Shown here in pieces: positions 18,933-28,571 of a DNA stretch of 64,000 nucleotides. The notes beneath the pieces were generated by a model. That model did not search any database and had not been told where the DNA came from. It was given only the letters and a program-made list of their open reading frames with translations. The stretch comes from Dyadobacter soli (GTDB lineage Bacteria > Bacteroidota > Bacteroidia > Cytophagales > Spirosomataceae), in the NCBI RefSeq assembly GCF_900101885.1, contig NZ_FNAN01000009.1, forward strand, positions 186,001-250,000, written 5' to 3'. The position numbers and the translations under genes are program-made. The first letter of the stretch is position 1, and each line of letters opens with the position of its first letter.

Positions 18933-19068
18933 TATTACCAGCTTATTCAGTTAAGCAATTACATAAATTGGATGAAGGTCCGGGTTCCTCTGGAAACCAC
19001 ATCTGAGCTCAGAAAAGCCTGACAGGCACAGGGTTACACCGATAACCAGTCAGCTTCTTCGAAAATGA
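18933..19068 (+). other. Structured 3' region between rpsJ and its terminator
   Basis: About 135 nt separate the rpsJ stop from the terminator stem, which is long for a 3' UTR in this window. It contains small hairpins (GGTT...AACC near 18982-18998; GGTTA...TAACC near 19032-19046). I see no ORF or tRNA. It could be a small RNA or a binding site for a ribosomal protein; there is no direct evidence. Confidence 0.35.
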
Positions 19069-19098
19069 GGTCAGATGTTCGTTCATCTGACCTTTTTT
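19069..19098 (+). terminator. Terminator between rpsJ and rplC
   Basis: A 9-bp perfect stem GGTCAGATG with its complement, a 6-nt loop and six T residues. It separates fusA-rpsJ from the rest of the S10 operon. Confidence 0.92.
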
Positions 19099-19154
19099 GC
19101 TGATTATCAGCGAGAAATATTTTTGGGCTGTTAGGATATAAAATTCGTTTTTTC

Positions 19155-19162
19155 TACCTTTG
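19155..19162 (+). promoter_or_regulatory. -7 element of the S10 operon promoter (rplC)
   Basis: TACCTTTG matches TAnnTTTG and is followed by CAGTCCG, the same downstream bases as at the rpsL promoter. The -33 region is weak. It lies 54 bp before rplC and just after a terminator. Confidence 0.78.
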
Positions 19163-19215
19163 CAGTCCGTTTTAAAGAATAAGGGGTTTTTACCTGCTAA
19201 ATTTAAATTTCAAAC

Positions 19216-19836
19216 ATGTCTGGTTTAATTGGTAAAAAAATCGGAATGACTAGTTTGTACAATGCTGACGGGCAGGCTCTGGCATGTACTGTGATCCAAG
19301 CTGGTCCTTGTGTTGTTACACAAGTTAGGTCCGAAGAAAAGGATGGCTATAAGGCTATCCAGTTAGGTTTTGGTGAGAAGAAAGAAAAGAACACCTCCCA
19401 GCCTCTGATTGGCCACTTCAAAAAAGCCAACACGACTCCCAAGCAAAAATTGGTTGAGTTCAAGGAATTCGAAGTGGAACATGAACTTGGAACTTCATTG
19501 TCTGTAAAGGACATCTTTGAAGAAGGCGAGTTTGTTGACGTAGTAGGATCTGCCAAAGGTCGTGGTTTCCAAGGTGTTGTAAAACGCCACGGATTCGCCG
19601 GGGTAGGTGGTCAGACACACGGTCAGCACAACAGGGCCCGTCACCCAGGTTCGATTGGTGCTTGTTCATTCCCATCACGCGTATTCAAAGGTATCCGTAT
19701 GGGTGGACGCATGGGTAACAATCGTGTAAAGATTCAGAATTTGCGTATTCTGAAAGTGATACCTGAGCAAAACATTCTCGTAGTGAGTGGCTCGGTACCT
19801 GGTTCGAAGAATTCATTTCTAATCATTGAGAAGTAG
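19216..19836 (+). CDS. rplC: Ribosomal protein uL3
   Basis: A 206-residue early-assembly 23S rRNA-binding protein. [14 protein letters not shown] opens it, and [32 protein letters not shown] is the extended loop that reaches toward the peptidyl transferase centre. It is the first gene of the long transcript running to rpsD. Confidence 0.99.
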   Translation: MSGLIGKKIGMTSLYNADGQALACTVIQAGPCVVTQVRSEEKDGYKAIQLGFGEKKEKNTSQPLIGHFKKANTTPKQKLVEFKEFEVEHELGTSLSVKDIFEEGEFVDVVGSAKGRGFQGVVKRHGFAGVGGQTHGQHNRARHPGSIGACSFPSRVFKGIRMGGRMGNNRVKIQNLRILKVIPEQNILVVSGSVPGSKNSFLIIEK

Positions 19837-19840
19837 TACG

Positions 19841-20470
19841 ATGGAACTGTCCGTATTAAATATAAAAGGAGAAGATACCGGCAAGAAGGTAACTGTGTCT
19901 GAGGAAGTATTCGGCATTGAACCTAGCACGCACGCGATCTATCTCGATGTGAAGCTTTACCTGGCTAACCAGCGTCAGGGAACGCACAAATCAAAAGAGC
20001 GTGCAGAGATAAATCACTCTACTCGCAAAATCAAACGCCAAAAAGGAACTGGTGGAGCTCGTGCAGGTAGCATTAAGTCTCCGGTGTTCGTAGGTGGTGG
20101 TCGTATTTTCGGTCCACGCCCACGCACTTACGGTTTCAAACTGAACAAGAAAGTTAAAGCTTTGGCTCGCCGTTCGGCACTTTCTGTTAAGGCGCAAGCT
20201 AACGCCGTTTCGGTTTTGGAAGCATTCACTTTCGATGCGCCTAAAACGAAATCATTCCTGAATGTTTTGAATTCCCTTTCACTGGCGAACACCAAAACAT
20301 TATTGATCCTTCCTGAGATCGATAACAATGTATACCTGTCGAGCCGTAACATTCCAAAAGCGAAGGTTACTACTGTTGACTCGGTAAATACATATGACCT
20401 GATGAATGCAGACCGTCTTCTGATAAGTGAATCTGCGATTTCTATTTTGGAAACCCAATTGAACAAATAA
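19841..20470 (+). CDS. rplD: Ribosomal protein uL4
   Basis: A 209-residue protein starting at the ATG before ELSVLNIKG, 4 bp after rplC; a slightly earlier in-frame start would overlap rplC and add no family sequence. [35 protein letters not shown] is the loop lining the peptide exit tunnel. In some bacteria uL4 also represses its operon; nothing here shows that directly. Confidence 0.98.
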   Translation: MELSVLNIKGEDTGKKVTVSEEVFGIEPSTHAIYLDVKLYLANQRQGTHKSKERAEINHSTRKIKRQKGTGGARAGSIKSPVFVGGGRIFGPRPRTYGFKLNKKVKALARRSALSVKAQANAVSVLEAFTFDAPKTKSFLNVLNSLSLANTKTLLILPEIDNNVYLSSRNIPKAKVTTVDSVNTYDLMNADRLLISESAISILETQLNK

Positions 20471-20472
20471 CA

Positions 20473-20760
20473 ATGAGTGTACTGAAACGTCCGATTATTA
20501 CTGAAAAGGTAACGGCTCAGGGTGGTCAAGGTAAATACGCTTTCGAAGTCTCCCTTACTGCAAACAAGGTAGAGATCAAGAAGGCTGTTGAGAAACTGTT
20601 CGGGGTTACCGTAGAAAGCGTTCACACCATGCGTAGCATTGGTAAAAGCAAATCCCGCACATCGGGAGGTAAGTTTGTCACTGGAAAAACGTCAACGATC
20701 AAAAAGGCGATCATCACAGTAGCCGAAGGCGAAGCGATCGATATCTACGGAGAAGCCTAG
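20473..20760 (+). CDS. rplW: Ribosomal protein uL23
   Basis: A 95-residue protein at the tunnel exit, where it docks trigger factor and SRP in other bacteria. LKRPIITEKVT at the N-terminus and YAFEVSLTANKVEIKKAVEKLFGV are typical. It starts 2 bp after rplD. Confidence 0.98.
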   Translation: MSVLKRPIITEKVTAQGGQGKYAFEVSLTANKVEIKKAVEKLFGVTVESVHTMRSIGKSKSRTSGGKFVTGKTSTIKKAIITVAEGEAIDIYGEA

Positions 20761-20797
20761 TTGAACGATTTCAAATCATTAGACGAGTTAATAGCAA

Positions 20798-21625
<828 letters not shown>

Positions 21626-21632
21626 GTAGAAC

Positions 21633-21911
21633 ATGGCACGCTCATTAAAAAAAGGACCATATATCGACTTTCGTCTCGAAGCCAAAGTTGAAACGATGAA
21701 CAATGCATCGCGTAAATCTGTCATCAAGACCTGGTCGCGGCGCTCAATGATTTCGCCTGATTTTATCGGGCATACGTTTGCAGTTCACAACGGGAACAAG
21801 TTTATCCCGGTTTATGTGACTGAAAACATGGTAGGACACAAACTGGGCGAGTTCTCTCCAACCCGTAACTTCCGTGGCCACACCGCTAAAAAAGATAAAG
21901 GAAGAAAATAA
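21633..21911 (+). CDS. rpsS: Ribosomal protein uS19
   Basis: A 92-residue 30S head protein. [13 protein letters not shown] opens it, and [33 protein letters not shown] is the conserved core. It follows rplB by 7 bp. Confidence 0.98.
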   Translation: MARSLKKGPYIDFRLEAKVETMNNASRKSVIKTWSRRSMISPDFIGHTFAVHNGNKFIPVYVTENMVGHKLGEFSPTRNFRGHTAKKDKGRK

Positions 21912-21961
21912 TTTGTCGACGTAGCTGGTCCTAACGGACGAGCCGATATCTGAAAAGAAAC

Positions 21962-22336
21962 ATGGAAGCAAGAGCTATATTAAAAGACGTGCCTACCTCT
22001 CCTCGCAAGATGAGATTGGTGGCCGACATGATTCGCGGACAGAAGGTCAGCAAAGCGTTGGCACTTTTGAAATTCCAACCGAGAGCTTCATCGCCGGTTT
22101 TGCACAAAGTTCTTCTTTCGGCTGTTGCCAACTGGCAGCAACTGAACGAGGGAGCGAAACTGGAAGACGCTGACTTGATCGTTAAAACCGTTTTCATCGA
22201 CGGTGGACGCATGTTGAAGCGTTTGCGCCCTGCACCGCAAGGACGGGCACACAGAATCCGTAAGCGTTCCAACCACATCACAATCGTGGTAGACGACGCG
22301 TCGGTGTCAGTAAATGAAGCAGTAATCGAATCATAA
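21962..22336 (+). CDS. rplV: Ribosomal protein uL22
   Basis: A 124-residue exit-tunnel protein. ARAILKDVPTSPRKMRLVADMIRG and the beta-hairpin region GGRMLKRLRPAPQGRAHRIRKRSNHITI match the family. Standard position between S19 and S3. Confidence 0.98.
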   Translation: MEARAILKDVPTSPRKMRLVADMIRGQKVSKALALLKFQPRASSPVLHKVLLSAVANWQQLNEGAKLEDADLIVKTVFIDGGRMLKRLRPAPQGRAHRIRKRSNHITIVVDDASVSVNEAVIES

Positions 22337-22355
22337 GTAAAACGATCTATTTCGA

Positions 22356-23180
22356 ATGGGACAAAAGGTTAATCCGATAGGTCTAAGACTAGGAATTGTT
22401 AGAGGATGGGAATCTAGCTGGTACGGAGGAAAAGACTTCTCTGACAAACTGGTTGAAGACGAGAAAATCCGTAACTACATCAAAGCACGTATCCCGAAAG
22501 GATCGATTTCAAAAGTAGTTATTGAACGTACATTGAAGCGCATCACGTTGACGATTCACACTGCCCGTCCGGGTATCGTGATCGGAAAAGGTGGTAGCGA
22601 AGTTGATAAAATCAAAGAAGAGCTTAAAAAGATTACAGGCAAAGATGTTCAGATCAACATCTACGAAATCAAACGTCCTGAAATCGATGCGAAACTGGTA
22701 GGCGAAGCTATCGCTCAGCAATTGCAGGCTCGTATTTCTTACCGTCGTGCGATGAAGCAATCGATCGCTTCTGCAATGCGTGTAGGAACACAAGGAATCA
22801 AAATTCGTTTGGCAGGTCGTCTGGGTGGTGCTGAAATGGCCCGTACAGAAGAATACAAAGAAGGACGTATTCCTTTGCATACATTGAGAGCGGACATCGA
22901 TTACGCTATCTCCGAAGCACAAACTATCTACGGTAAGATCGGTATTAAAGTATGGATCTTCAAAGGTGAATTGTACGGAAAGCGTGACCTGACTCCAAGC
23001 GCAGCAACTGCGGCATCAGACAGAGCTGACAGAAGCGCAGGTGGTGGCGAGCGTGGTAACGATCGCGGAGGACGTGGCGACAGAAGAGGTGGCCGTGACA
23101 GAAACGATGGCGCTCCACGTGGCGAAGGCGGTGGTGGTGATGCAGATCGTCGCAAACGCAACAAGAACAAGAAGAAGTAA
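22356..23180 (+). CDS. rpsC: Ribosomal protein uS3 with Gly/Arg/Asp-rich tail
   Basis: A 274-residue protein at the mRNA entry site. [13 protein letters not shown] opens it; the KH domain has [15 protein letters not shown]. The core ends near residue 215 (WIFKGELYG), and about 55 residues of low-complexity sequence follow, rich in Gly, Arg, Asp and ending in Lys ([11 protein letters not shown]). This is longer than many uS3 proteins. Extended uS3 tails occur in Bacteroidota; the function of this one is unknown. Confidence 0.97.
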   Translation: MGQKVNPIGLRLGIVRGWESSWYGGKDFSDKLVEDEKIRNYIKARIPKGSISKVVIERTLKRITLTIHTARPGIVIGKGGSEVDKIKEELKKITGKDVQINIYEIKRPEIDAKLVGEAIAQQLQARISYRRAMKQSIASAMRVGTQGIKIRLAGRLGGAEMARTEEYKEGRIPLHTLRADIDYAISEAQTIYGKIGIKVWIFKGELYGKRDLTPSAATAASDRADRSAGGGERGNDRGGRGDRRGGRDRNDGAPRGEGGGGDADRRKRNKNKKK

Positions 23181-23224
23181 TCAGATACTTTCCGGTATCA
23201 GACCGGTTCAAATAGATTAGAATC

Positions 23225-23653
23225 ATGTTACAGCCGAAAAGGACAAAATTTCGCAAGCAACAAAAGAACAAAGGTTCGCACAACGGTCTCGCGACCCGCG
23301 GACATGAGATCGCTTTTGGATCGTTTGCAATAAAGGCACTGGAACCAGGTTGGTTGACTGCTCGTCAGATCGAAGCAGCGCGTATCTCGGTAACACGTGC
23401 GATGAAACGCGAAGGTCAGGTTTGGATCCGTGTATTCCCTGACAAACCGATTACCAAAAAACCTGCTGAGGTTCGTATGGGTAAAGGTAAAGGTGCACCT
23501 GAGTATTGGGTAGCTCCTGTTAAGCCTGGAACTATCATTTTCGAAGCGACTGGTGTAGCGCTGGATACTGCAAACGAAGCATTGCGTTTGGCTGCACAGA
23601 AGTTGCCAATTAAGACAAGGTTCGTCGTACGCCGGGATTATCAGGAATCATAG
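23225..23653 (+). CDS. rplP: Ribosomal protein uL16
   Basis: A 142-residue protein near the A-site t[20 protein letters not shown] and [12 protein letters not shown] open it, and [19 protein letters not shown] is the conserved loop. Standard position between S3 and L29. Confidence 0.98.
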   Translation: MLQPKRTKFRKQQKNKGSHNGLATRGHEIAFGSFAIKALEPGWLTARQIEAARISVTRAMKREGQVWIRVFPDKPITKKPAEVRMGKGKGAPEYWVAPVKPGTIIFEATGVALDTANEALRLAAQKLPIKTRFVVRRDYQES

Positions 23654-23692
23654 TAGTCCGAACGTATTTAGAACCGCTAATTATCAAAAGCA

Positions 23693-23887
23693 ATGACTAG
23701 TAAAGAAATAAAGAATCTGTCGCAGGATCAGCTTAAAGAGCAGATCGCCCAAGAGAGAGAGCGCTTACTCCGGTTGAAATTTGCGCATGCTATTTCTCCA
23801 ATTGAGAACCCTTTGCGTATTCGCGCCTCACGTAAGGAAATTGCAAGACTCTTAACCGAGCTGTCGGCTAAATCTAACCAACAGTAA
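23693..23887 (+). CDS. rpmC: Ribosomal protein uL29
   Basis: A 64-residue helical hairpin protein beside the tunnel exit. [27 protein letters not shown] and [18 protein letters not shown] match the family. Confidence 0.96.
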   Translation: MTSKEIKNLSQDQLKEQIAQERERLLRLKFAHAISPIENPLRIRASRKEIARLLTELSAKSNQQ

Positions 23888-23901
23888 ACAGTTTAGAAAT
23901 T

Positions 23902-24165
23902 ATGGAGGCAACAGTAAGAAATTTACGTAAAGAGAGAATTGGCAAAGTGGTGAGCAACAAAATGGACAAGTCCTGTGTGATCACCGTTGTGCGTAAAGTG
24001 AAGCACGCCAAATATGGTAAGTTTATGACTAAAACTACCAAATTGATGGTTCACGACGAAACAAACGATGTGGGTATTGGCGACACTATCCGTGTAATGG
24101 AAACTCGTCCGCTTAGCAAAAACAAGCGTTGGAGAGTAGTAGAAATCCTTGAAAGAGCGAAGTAA
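23902..24165 (+). CDS. rpsQ: Ribosomal protein uS17
   Basis: An 87-residue primary 16S rRNA-binding protein. [21 protein letters not shown] and [20 protein letters not shown] are conserved. It ends 2 bp before rplN. Confidence 0.98.
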   Translation: MEATVRNLRKERIGKVVSNKMDKSCVITVVRKVKHAKYGKFMTKTTKLMVHDETNDVGIGDTIRVMETRPLSKNKRWRVVEILERAK

Positions 24166-24167
24166 TC

Positions 24168-24536
24168 ATGGTACAACAAGAATCAAGACTGTCAGTAGCC
24201 GATAACAGTGGCGCAAAAGAAGTACTCGTAATCCGGGTATTGGGCGGAACTGGAAAGCGTTATGCTTCGGTGGGCGATAAGATCGTCGTGACGGTGAAAT
24301 CCGCTCTGTCTTCGAGCAACATGAAAAAAGGAACGGTTTCCAAAGCCGTGGTTGTACGTACTAAAAAAGAGGTACGTCGCAAAGATGGAACTTACATCCG
24401 GTTTGAAGATAATGCGGCAGTTTTATTGAACAACAATGATGAACCCCGTGGTTCACGTATTTTCGGACCAGTTGCCCGCGAGTTGCGCGAGAAGCAGTTC
24501 ATGAAAATCGTATCACTGGCACCAGAAGTGTTGTAA
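24168..24536 (+). CDS. rplN: Ribosomal protein uL14
   Basis: A 122-residue protein at the subunit interface. [27 protein letters not shown] opens it, and [14 protein letters not shown] sequence ([26 protein letters not shown]) closes it. Length and order are standard. Confidence 0.99.
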   Translation: MVQQESRLSVADNSGAKEVLVIRVLGGTGKRYASVGDKIVVTVKSALSSSNMKKGTVSKAVVVRTKKEVRRKDGTYIRFEDNAAVLLNNNDEPRGSRIFGPVARELREKQFMKIVSLAPEVL

Positions 24537-24583
24537 GAAATCAAAACATCAGTATTTCTTTAAACTGTTAAGAGAATACCTCA

Positions 24584-24925
24584 ATGGAAAGTACAAATAA
24601 AAAAGCACCGGCAAAATTGCACGTTCGCAAAGGTGATACCGTGAAAGTGATTTCAGGTAACGCAAAAGGCGAAACCGGCGTGATCACCAAGGTGCTTGTA
24701 GAAAAACAGAGAGCAACTGTGGAAGGTGTGAACATGATCACCAAGCACGTTAAGCCAAACGCGCAAAACCCACAAGGAAGCATCGAAAAACGCGAAGGCG
24801 CTATTCACATCAGCAACCTGATGGTAGTGGATCCTAAAACAGGTGAAGCTTCAAGAACAGGCCGTAAAGCGAACGACAAAGGAAAACTGCAACGCTTTTC
24901 GAAAAAATCCGGAAACTTATTGTAA
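24584..24925 (+). CDS. rplX: Ribosomal protein uL24
   Basis: A 113-residue assembly initiator protein with the KOW motif KLHVRKGDTVKVISGNAKGETG (about 8-30). It has a slightly acidic and polar N-terminus. Standard position between L14 and L5. Confidence 0.97.
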   Translation: MESTNKKAPAKLHVRKGDTVKVISGNAKGETGVITKVLVEKQRATVEGVNMITKHVKPNAQNPQGSIEKREGAIHISNLMVVDPKTGEASRTGRKANDKGKLQRFSKKSGNLL

Positions 24926-24999
24926 TCCGGATTTGCCGAAAGCAGTTGATTTTTATAACCAAGCGAGTGGGTCGGCAATCCACATAATCACTTTCAAAC

Positions 25000-25554
25000 A
25001 TGGCGACGCCTAGATTAAAAGAGAAATACGTTAGCGAAATCGTTTCGCAATTGAAGGGGAAATTCCAGTACAAATCAAGCATGCAGGTTCCCCGCTTGAC
25101 AAAGATTGTTATCAACAAAGGTATCGGAGCTGCTGTGGCAGACAAGAAACTTGTTGACACCGGTGTGGAAGAGTTGAGCCTGATCACAGGACAGAAAGCA
25201 ATAGCTACTATCTCCAAAAAGGCTGTTTCTAACTTTAAGTTGCGTGAAAACATGCCTATCGGAGCGAAAGTAACGCTTCGTGGTGACAAGATGTACGAAT
25301 TCCTTGACCGCCTTACAACCATTGCAATGCCACGTGTACGTGACTTCAAAGGTATCAGCGACAAAGGGTTCGATGGACGTGGAAACTATACGTTCGGTGT
25401 GAAGGAGCAGATTATTTTCCCTGAGATCAGCATCGAGAAAGTGGCTAAAATCACTGGTATGGACATCACATTCGTGACCTCTACCAACTCTGACGAAGAG
25501 AGCTACGAACTGCTGAAAGCATTGGGAATGCCTTTCACCAACGCGAACAAATAA
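25000..25554 (+). CDS. rplE: Ribosomal protein uL5
   Basis: A 184-residue 5S rRNA-binding protein. [13 protein letters not shown] (about 30-42), [21 protein letters not shown] and [33 protein letters not shown] are conserved. It is the fourth gene of the spc block counted from L14. Confidence 0.99.
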   Translation: MATPRLKEKYVSEIVSQLKGKFQYKSSMQVPRLTKIVINKGIGAAVADKKLVDTGVEELSLITGQKAIATISKKAVSNFKLRENMPIGAKVTLRGDKMYEFLDRLTTIAMPRVRDFKGISDKGFDGRGNYTFGVKEQIIFPEISIEKVAKITGMDITFVTSTNSDEESYELLKALGMPFTNANK

Positions 25555-25583
25555 GAAAATACTACTAAGATTATTTACCGACA

Positions 25584-25853
25584 ATGGCAAAAGAATCAGT
25601 AAAAGCACGGGAGAGAAAAAGACAAGCGCTAGTAGAGCGTTACGCTGAAAAACGTAGCAAGTTGAAAGCTGCCGGTGACTGGGTTGGTCTTGACAAGTTA
25701 CCACGTAACTCTTCTCCTGTACGCCTGCACAACCGGTGCAAAATCACCGGAAGACCTCGCGGTTATATGCGTAAATTCGGAATTTCCCGGGTACTCTTCC
25801 GCGATATGGCGTCAGATGGAAAAATTCCAGGAGTTACAAAATCAAGTTGGTAA
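25584..25853 (+). CDS. rpsN: Ribosomal protein uS14, zinc-free form
   Basis: An 89-residue protein of the C-minus type: the CxxC...CxxC zinc motif of short uS14 is absent, with a single Cys in [23 protein letters not shown]. It follows rplE and is the last gene before an internal promoter. Confidence 0.98.
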   Translation: MAKESVKARERKRQALVERYAEKRSKLKAAGDWVGLDKLPRNSSPVRLHNRCKITGRPRGYMRKFGISRVLFRDMASDGKIPGVTKSSW

Positions 25854-25882
25854 GAATACTTTCAATTCTGATTTCAATTACT

Positions 25883-25890
25883 TAACTTTG
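25883..25890 (+). promoter_or_regulatory. Internal -7 element ahead of rpsH
   Basis: TAACTTTG matches TAnnTTTG in the 77-bp gap between rpsN and rpsH, followed by CACTCCC, similar to the bases after the rpsL and rplC boxes. No clear -33 element. It would start a transcript covering rpsH to rpsD. Confidence 0.6.
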
Positions 25891-25912
25891 CACTCCCGTT
25901 CAAAAGGGGGTG
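25891..25912 (+). other. Hairpin before rpsH
   Basis: CACTCCC pairs with GGGGGTG (one G-T pair) around an 8-nt loop, 18 bp before the rpsH start. No T-tract follows. It may be an mRNA element in read-through transcripts, or a protein-binding site. Confidence 0.5.
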
Positions 25913-25930
25913 TTTAAACTTGGCATAAAC

Positions 25931-26329
25931 ATGTTAACGGATCCCATAGCAGACTATCTGACGAGACTCAGAAACGCTATCAAAGCGAAGCACCGGGTTG
26001 TTGAGATACCTGCATCCAACATAAAAAAAGAGATTACAAAGGTACTTTTTGACAAGGGGTACATTCAAAGCTACAAATTCGACGAGGTTGGTCCTCAGGG
26101 AGTTATCAAGATCGCTTTGAAATACAATCCTGTGACAAAGCAATCTGCAATTGTGAAATTGGAGAGGGTTAGTAAGCCTGGACTACGTAAATATTCAGGT
26201 TCATCAACACTGCCACGTGTATTGGGCGGCTTAGGAACAGTGATCATCTCTACATCGAAAGGTGTAATGACAGATAAAGAAGCTAAGACACTGAATGTGG
26301 GTGGTGAAGTGTTATGTTTCGTGTATTAA
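25931..26329 (+). CDS. rpsH: Ribosomal protein uS8
   Basis: A 132-residue 16S rRNA-binding protein. The start is the ATG before LTDPIADYLTRLRNAIKA, which is the universal N-terminus; an in-frame start 21 bp upstream is rejected. RVSKPGLRKYSGSSTLPRVLGGLGTVIISTSKGVMTDKEA is the conserved C-terminal half. In E. coli it represses the spc operon; any such site here is not shown. Confidence 0.98.
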   Translation: MLTDPIADYLTRLRNAIKAKHRVVEIPASNIKKEITKVLFDKGYIQSYKFDEVGPQGVIKIALKYNPVTKQSAIVKLERVSKPGLRKYSGSSTLPRVLGGLGTVIISTSKGVMTDKEAKTLNVGGEVLCFVY

Positions 26330-26350
26330 TATTTAAAAGTTATTCAGGAA

Positions 26351-26908
26351 ATGTCACGAATAGGAAATAAAGTTATCGTTTTGCCCGCAGGTGTATCTGT
26401 GTCGGTTGCAGAAGATAACGTAGTATCTGTAAAAGGGCCGAAAGGCACTCTTACCCAGGCAGTAGATAGCGATATCACTGTGGAGGTTGAGGGTAGCGAA
26501 CTGAAAGTTACGCGTCCTACTGAACAGAAGCGTCACAAAGCATTGCACGGTCTTTACCGCTCACTGATCAACAACATGGTGATCGGTGTAGATGCAGGTT
26601 ACAAGCGTGAGCTTGAAATTATAGGGGTAGGTTACAAAGCGAGCTCGGCGAACAACGTTCTCGAACTTCAATTGGGTTACTCGCACAACATTTTTATGGC
26701 GATCCCGGAAGAAATCAAAGTGGTTACGACCTCAGAAAAAGGTCAGAACCCTAAGGTGATCCTGGAAGGTATCGACAAGGAATTGATTGGTGCAGTAGCA
26801 GCGAAAATCAAATCTCTCCGCAAAGTTGAGCCTTACAAAGGAAAAGGTATCCGTTTTGTTGGTGAAGTGGTCCGTCGTAAGGCAGGTAAGTCTGCTTCTA
26901 AGAAATAG
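26351..26908 (+). CDS. rplF: Ribosomal protein uL6
   Basis: A 185-residue protein near the sarcin-ricin loop. MSRIGNKVIVLPAGVSV opens it, and RKVEPYKGKGIRFVGEVVRRKAGKS closes it. Two uL6 repeats are complete. Confidence 0.99.
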   Translation: MSRIGNKVIVLPAGVSVSVAEDNVVSVKGPKGTLTQAVDSDITVEVEGSELKVTRPTEQKRHKALHGLYRSLINNMVIGVDAGYKRELEIIGVGYKASSANNVLELQLGYSHNIFMAIPEEIKVVTTSEKGQNPKVILEGIDKELIGAVAAKIKSLRKVEPYKGKGIRFVGEVVRRKAGKSASKK

Positions 26909-26955
26909 TGCGTAGCCACCGATCAATGTTATAAACAAGTAAGATAAGATTAAAG

Positions 26956-27309
26956 ATGGCTAACGTAAAAGCAGATAGAAGACAACGCCTGAAACTTCAC
27001 ATCCGTAAGCGGGTGAAGGGAAGCGCGGAGCGCCCAAGACTTTCGGTCTTCCGTTCCAACACAAGCATCTACGCACAGATTATCGATGATATCAAGGGCA
27101 TTACCCTTGCAAGTGCATCTTCGGTAGAGCTGGGAGGCAGAAAAGAAAACACTAACGTGGAAGTTGCTGCTCAGGTAGGTAAGAAAATTGCTGAAAAAGC
27201 ACAGGAAGCAGGTATCCAGGCAGTGGTTTTTGACCGTAATGGATATTTGTACCACGGTAAGGTAAAAGCATTGGCCGACGGAGCTCGTGAGGGTGGCCTG
27301 AAATTCTAA
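26956..27309 (+). CDS. rplR: Ribosomal protein uL18
   Basis: A 117-residue 5S rRNA-binding protein. [28 protein letters not shown] and the C-terminal [28 protein letters not shown] are diagnostic. Confidence 0.99.
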   Translation: MANVKADRRQRLKLHIRKRVKGSAERPRLSVFRSNTSIYAQIIDDIKGITLASASSVELGGRKENTNVEVAAQVGKKIAEKAQEAGIQAVVFDRNGYLYHGKVKALADGAREGGLKF

Positions 27310-27323
27310 GTATAACAAAGACT

Positions 27324-27839
27324 ATGTCTACAAATACAAGACCTTCAAAGGTTAACGAATCAGACCTGAAAGAGCGCGTTGTAGCGATCAACCGGGTTGC
27401 AAAAGTAGTAAAAGGTGGTCGTCGTTTCTCCTTCTCTGCCATCGTGGTAGTAGGAGACGGAAACGGAGTTGTAGGTTACGGATTGGGCAAAGCCAACGAA
27501 GTAACTGACGCGATTGCCAAAGGAATTGACGATGCTAAGAAAAACCTGATCCAAATTCCTATGCTAAAACATACCGTTCCTCACGAAATGGAAGGTAAGT
27601 TCAGCGGCGGTTTCGTTCTGATCAAGCCGGCTGCTCCTGGTACGGGAGTACTGGCAGGTGGCCCGATGCGCGCGGTATTGGAAAGTGCAGGTATCAAAGA
27701 CGTACTTGCGAAATCCAAAGGTTCATCGAACCCGCACAACGTAATCAAGGCTACAATTGACGCTCTTTTGAAAATGAGAGCTCCGCATCAGGTTGCTTTC
27801 CAACGTGGCGTTAAATTGGAAAAAGTATTCAACGGATAA
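27324..27839 (+). CDS. rpsE: Ribosomal protein uS5
   Basis: A 171-residue protein of the mRNA entry region and decoding fidelity. [39 protein letters not shown] and [27 protein letters not shown] are conserved. Its stop codon is inside a perfect 9-bp hairpin with a TTCG loop. Confidence 0.99.
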   Translation: MSTNTRPSKVNESDLKERVVAINRVAKVVKGGRRFSFSAIVVVGDGNGVVGYGLGKANEVTDAIAKGIDDAKKNLIQIPMLKHTVPHEMEGKFSGGFVLIKPAAPGTGVLAGGPMRAVLESAGIKDVLAKSKGSSNPHNVIKATIDALLKMRAPHQVAFQRGVKLEKVFNG

Positions 27840-27855
27840 TCCTTCGGGATTATCC
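27834..27855 (+). other. UUCG tetraloop hairpin over the rpsE stop codon
   Basis: GGATAATCC, loop TTCG, GGATTATCC: a perfect 9-bp stem with a C(UUCG)G loop. The TAA stop of rpsE is within the left arm, and rpmD starts 17 bp after the right arm. No T-run follows, so it is more likely an mRNA stability or processing element than a terminator. Confidence 0.75.
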
Positions 27856-27872
27856 TCAATCTGAGAGCAATC

Positions 27873-28052
27873 ATGTCAAAAGTACGTATTACACAAGTTA
27901 AGAGCACAATTGACCGCCCTGAGAACCAAAAGTTGACGATCAAAGCGTTGGGTCTTGGTAAACTGAACCGGTCTGTTGAGAAAGAAAACAGCGATGCCAT
28001 TGCCGGAATGATCCGCAAGGTAAGCCACTTGGTTAAAGTTGAAGAAATTTAA
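27873..28052 (+). CDS. rpmD: Ribosomal protein uL30
   Basis: A 59-residue protein read directly from the sequence. It begins MSKVRITQVKSTIDRPENQK and ends RKVSHLVKVEEI, with LGLGKLNRSVEKENSDAIAGMI in between, the complete uL30 fold. It lies between rpsE and rplO as in most spc operons. Confidence 0.98.
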   Translation: MSKVRITQVKSTIDRPENQKLTIKALGLGKLNRSVEKENSDAIAGMIRKVSHLVKVEEI

Positions 28053-28064
28053 TATACGATTAGT

Positions 28065-28511
28065 ATGAATTTAAGTTCATTAAAACCGGCTGCTGGTTCC
28101 GTTAAAGTTGGAAAGCGGGTTGGACGTGGTCAGGGTTCCGGTAAAGGGGGCACTGCTGCACGTGGACACAAAGGAGCGCAGTCGCGTTCAGGTTACAGCC
28201 GCAAGCTGGGCTTTGAAGGTGGTCAGATGCCTCTGCAAAGACGTTTGCCGAAATTCGGTTTCAACAACATCAACCGCGTTGAATACAAGGCGTTGAACCT
28301 GGACGCAATCCAGGCATTGGTTGAAAAAACCGGAGCTGCGGTAGTAACGTTAGATCTGATTCGTGAAAATGGTCTCAGCGCGAAGAATGACCTGGTTAAG
28401 ATCCTTAACCGTGGTGAAATCACTTCTGCGGTTGAAGTTCAGGCTCATGGGTTTTCTGCTTCGGCTATCGAGTCGATCGAGAAGGCAGGTGGTAAAGCAG
28501 TTAAATTGTAA
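28065..28511 (+). CDS. rplO: Ribosomal protein uL15
   Basis: A 148-residue protein. GKRVGRGQGSGKGGTAARGHKGAQSRSG (about 17-44) and GFEGGQMPLQRRLPKFGF are the signature Gly-rich and basic segments. It precedes secY by 60 bp. Confidence 0.99.
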   Translation: MNLSSLKPAAGSVKVGKRVGRGQGSGKGGTAARGHKGAQSRSGYSRKLGFEGGQMPLQRRLPKFGFNNINRVEYKALNLDAIQALVEKTGAAVVTLDLIRENGLSAKNDLVKILNRGEITSAVEVQAHGFSASAIESIEKAGGKAVKL

Positions 28512-28571
28512 TTTAGCTGCGATACCCGACAGAATTTGTTTACTTTGAACAGAGCGTTGTAAGCCCAGAAG

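Noticed and set aside
18950..19060. tRNA or tRNA-like gene after rpsJ
   Set aside because: Small hairpins are present, but no acceptor stem, CCA end or consistent T-loop could be assembled.
16147..19215. Missing tuf gene as a deletion in this window
   Set aside because: No trace or remnant of tuf is seen, and tuf elsewhere in the genome is common in Bacteroidota.
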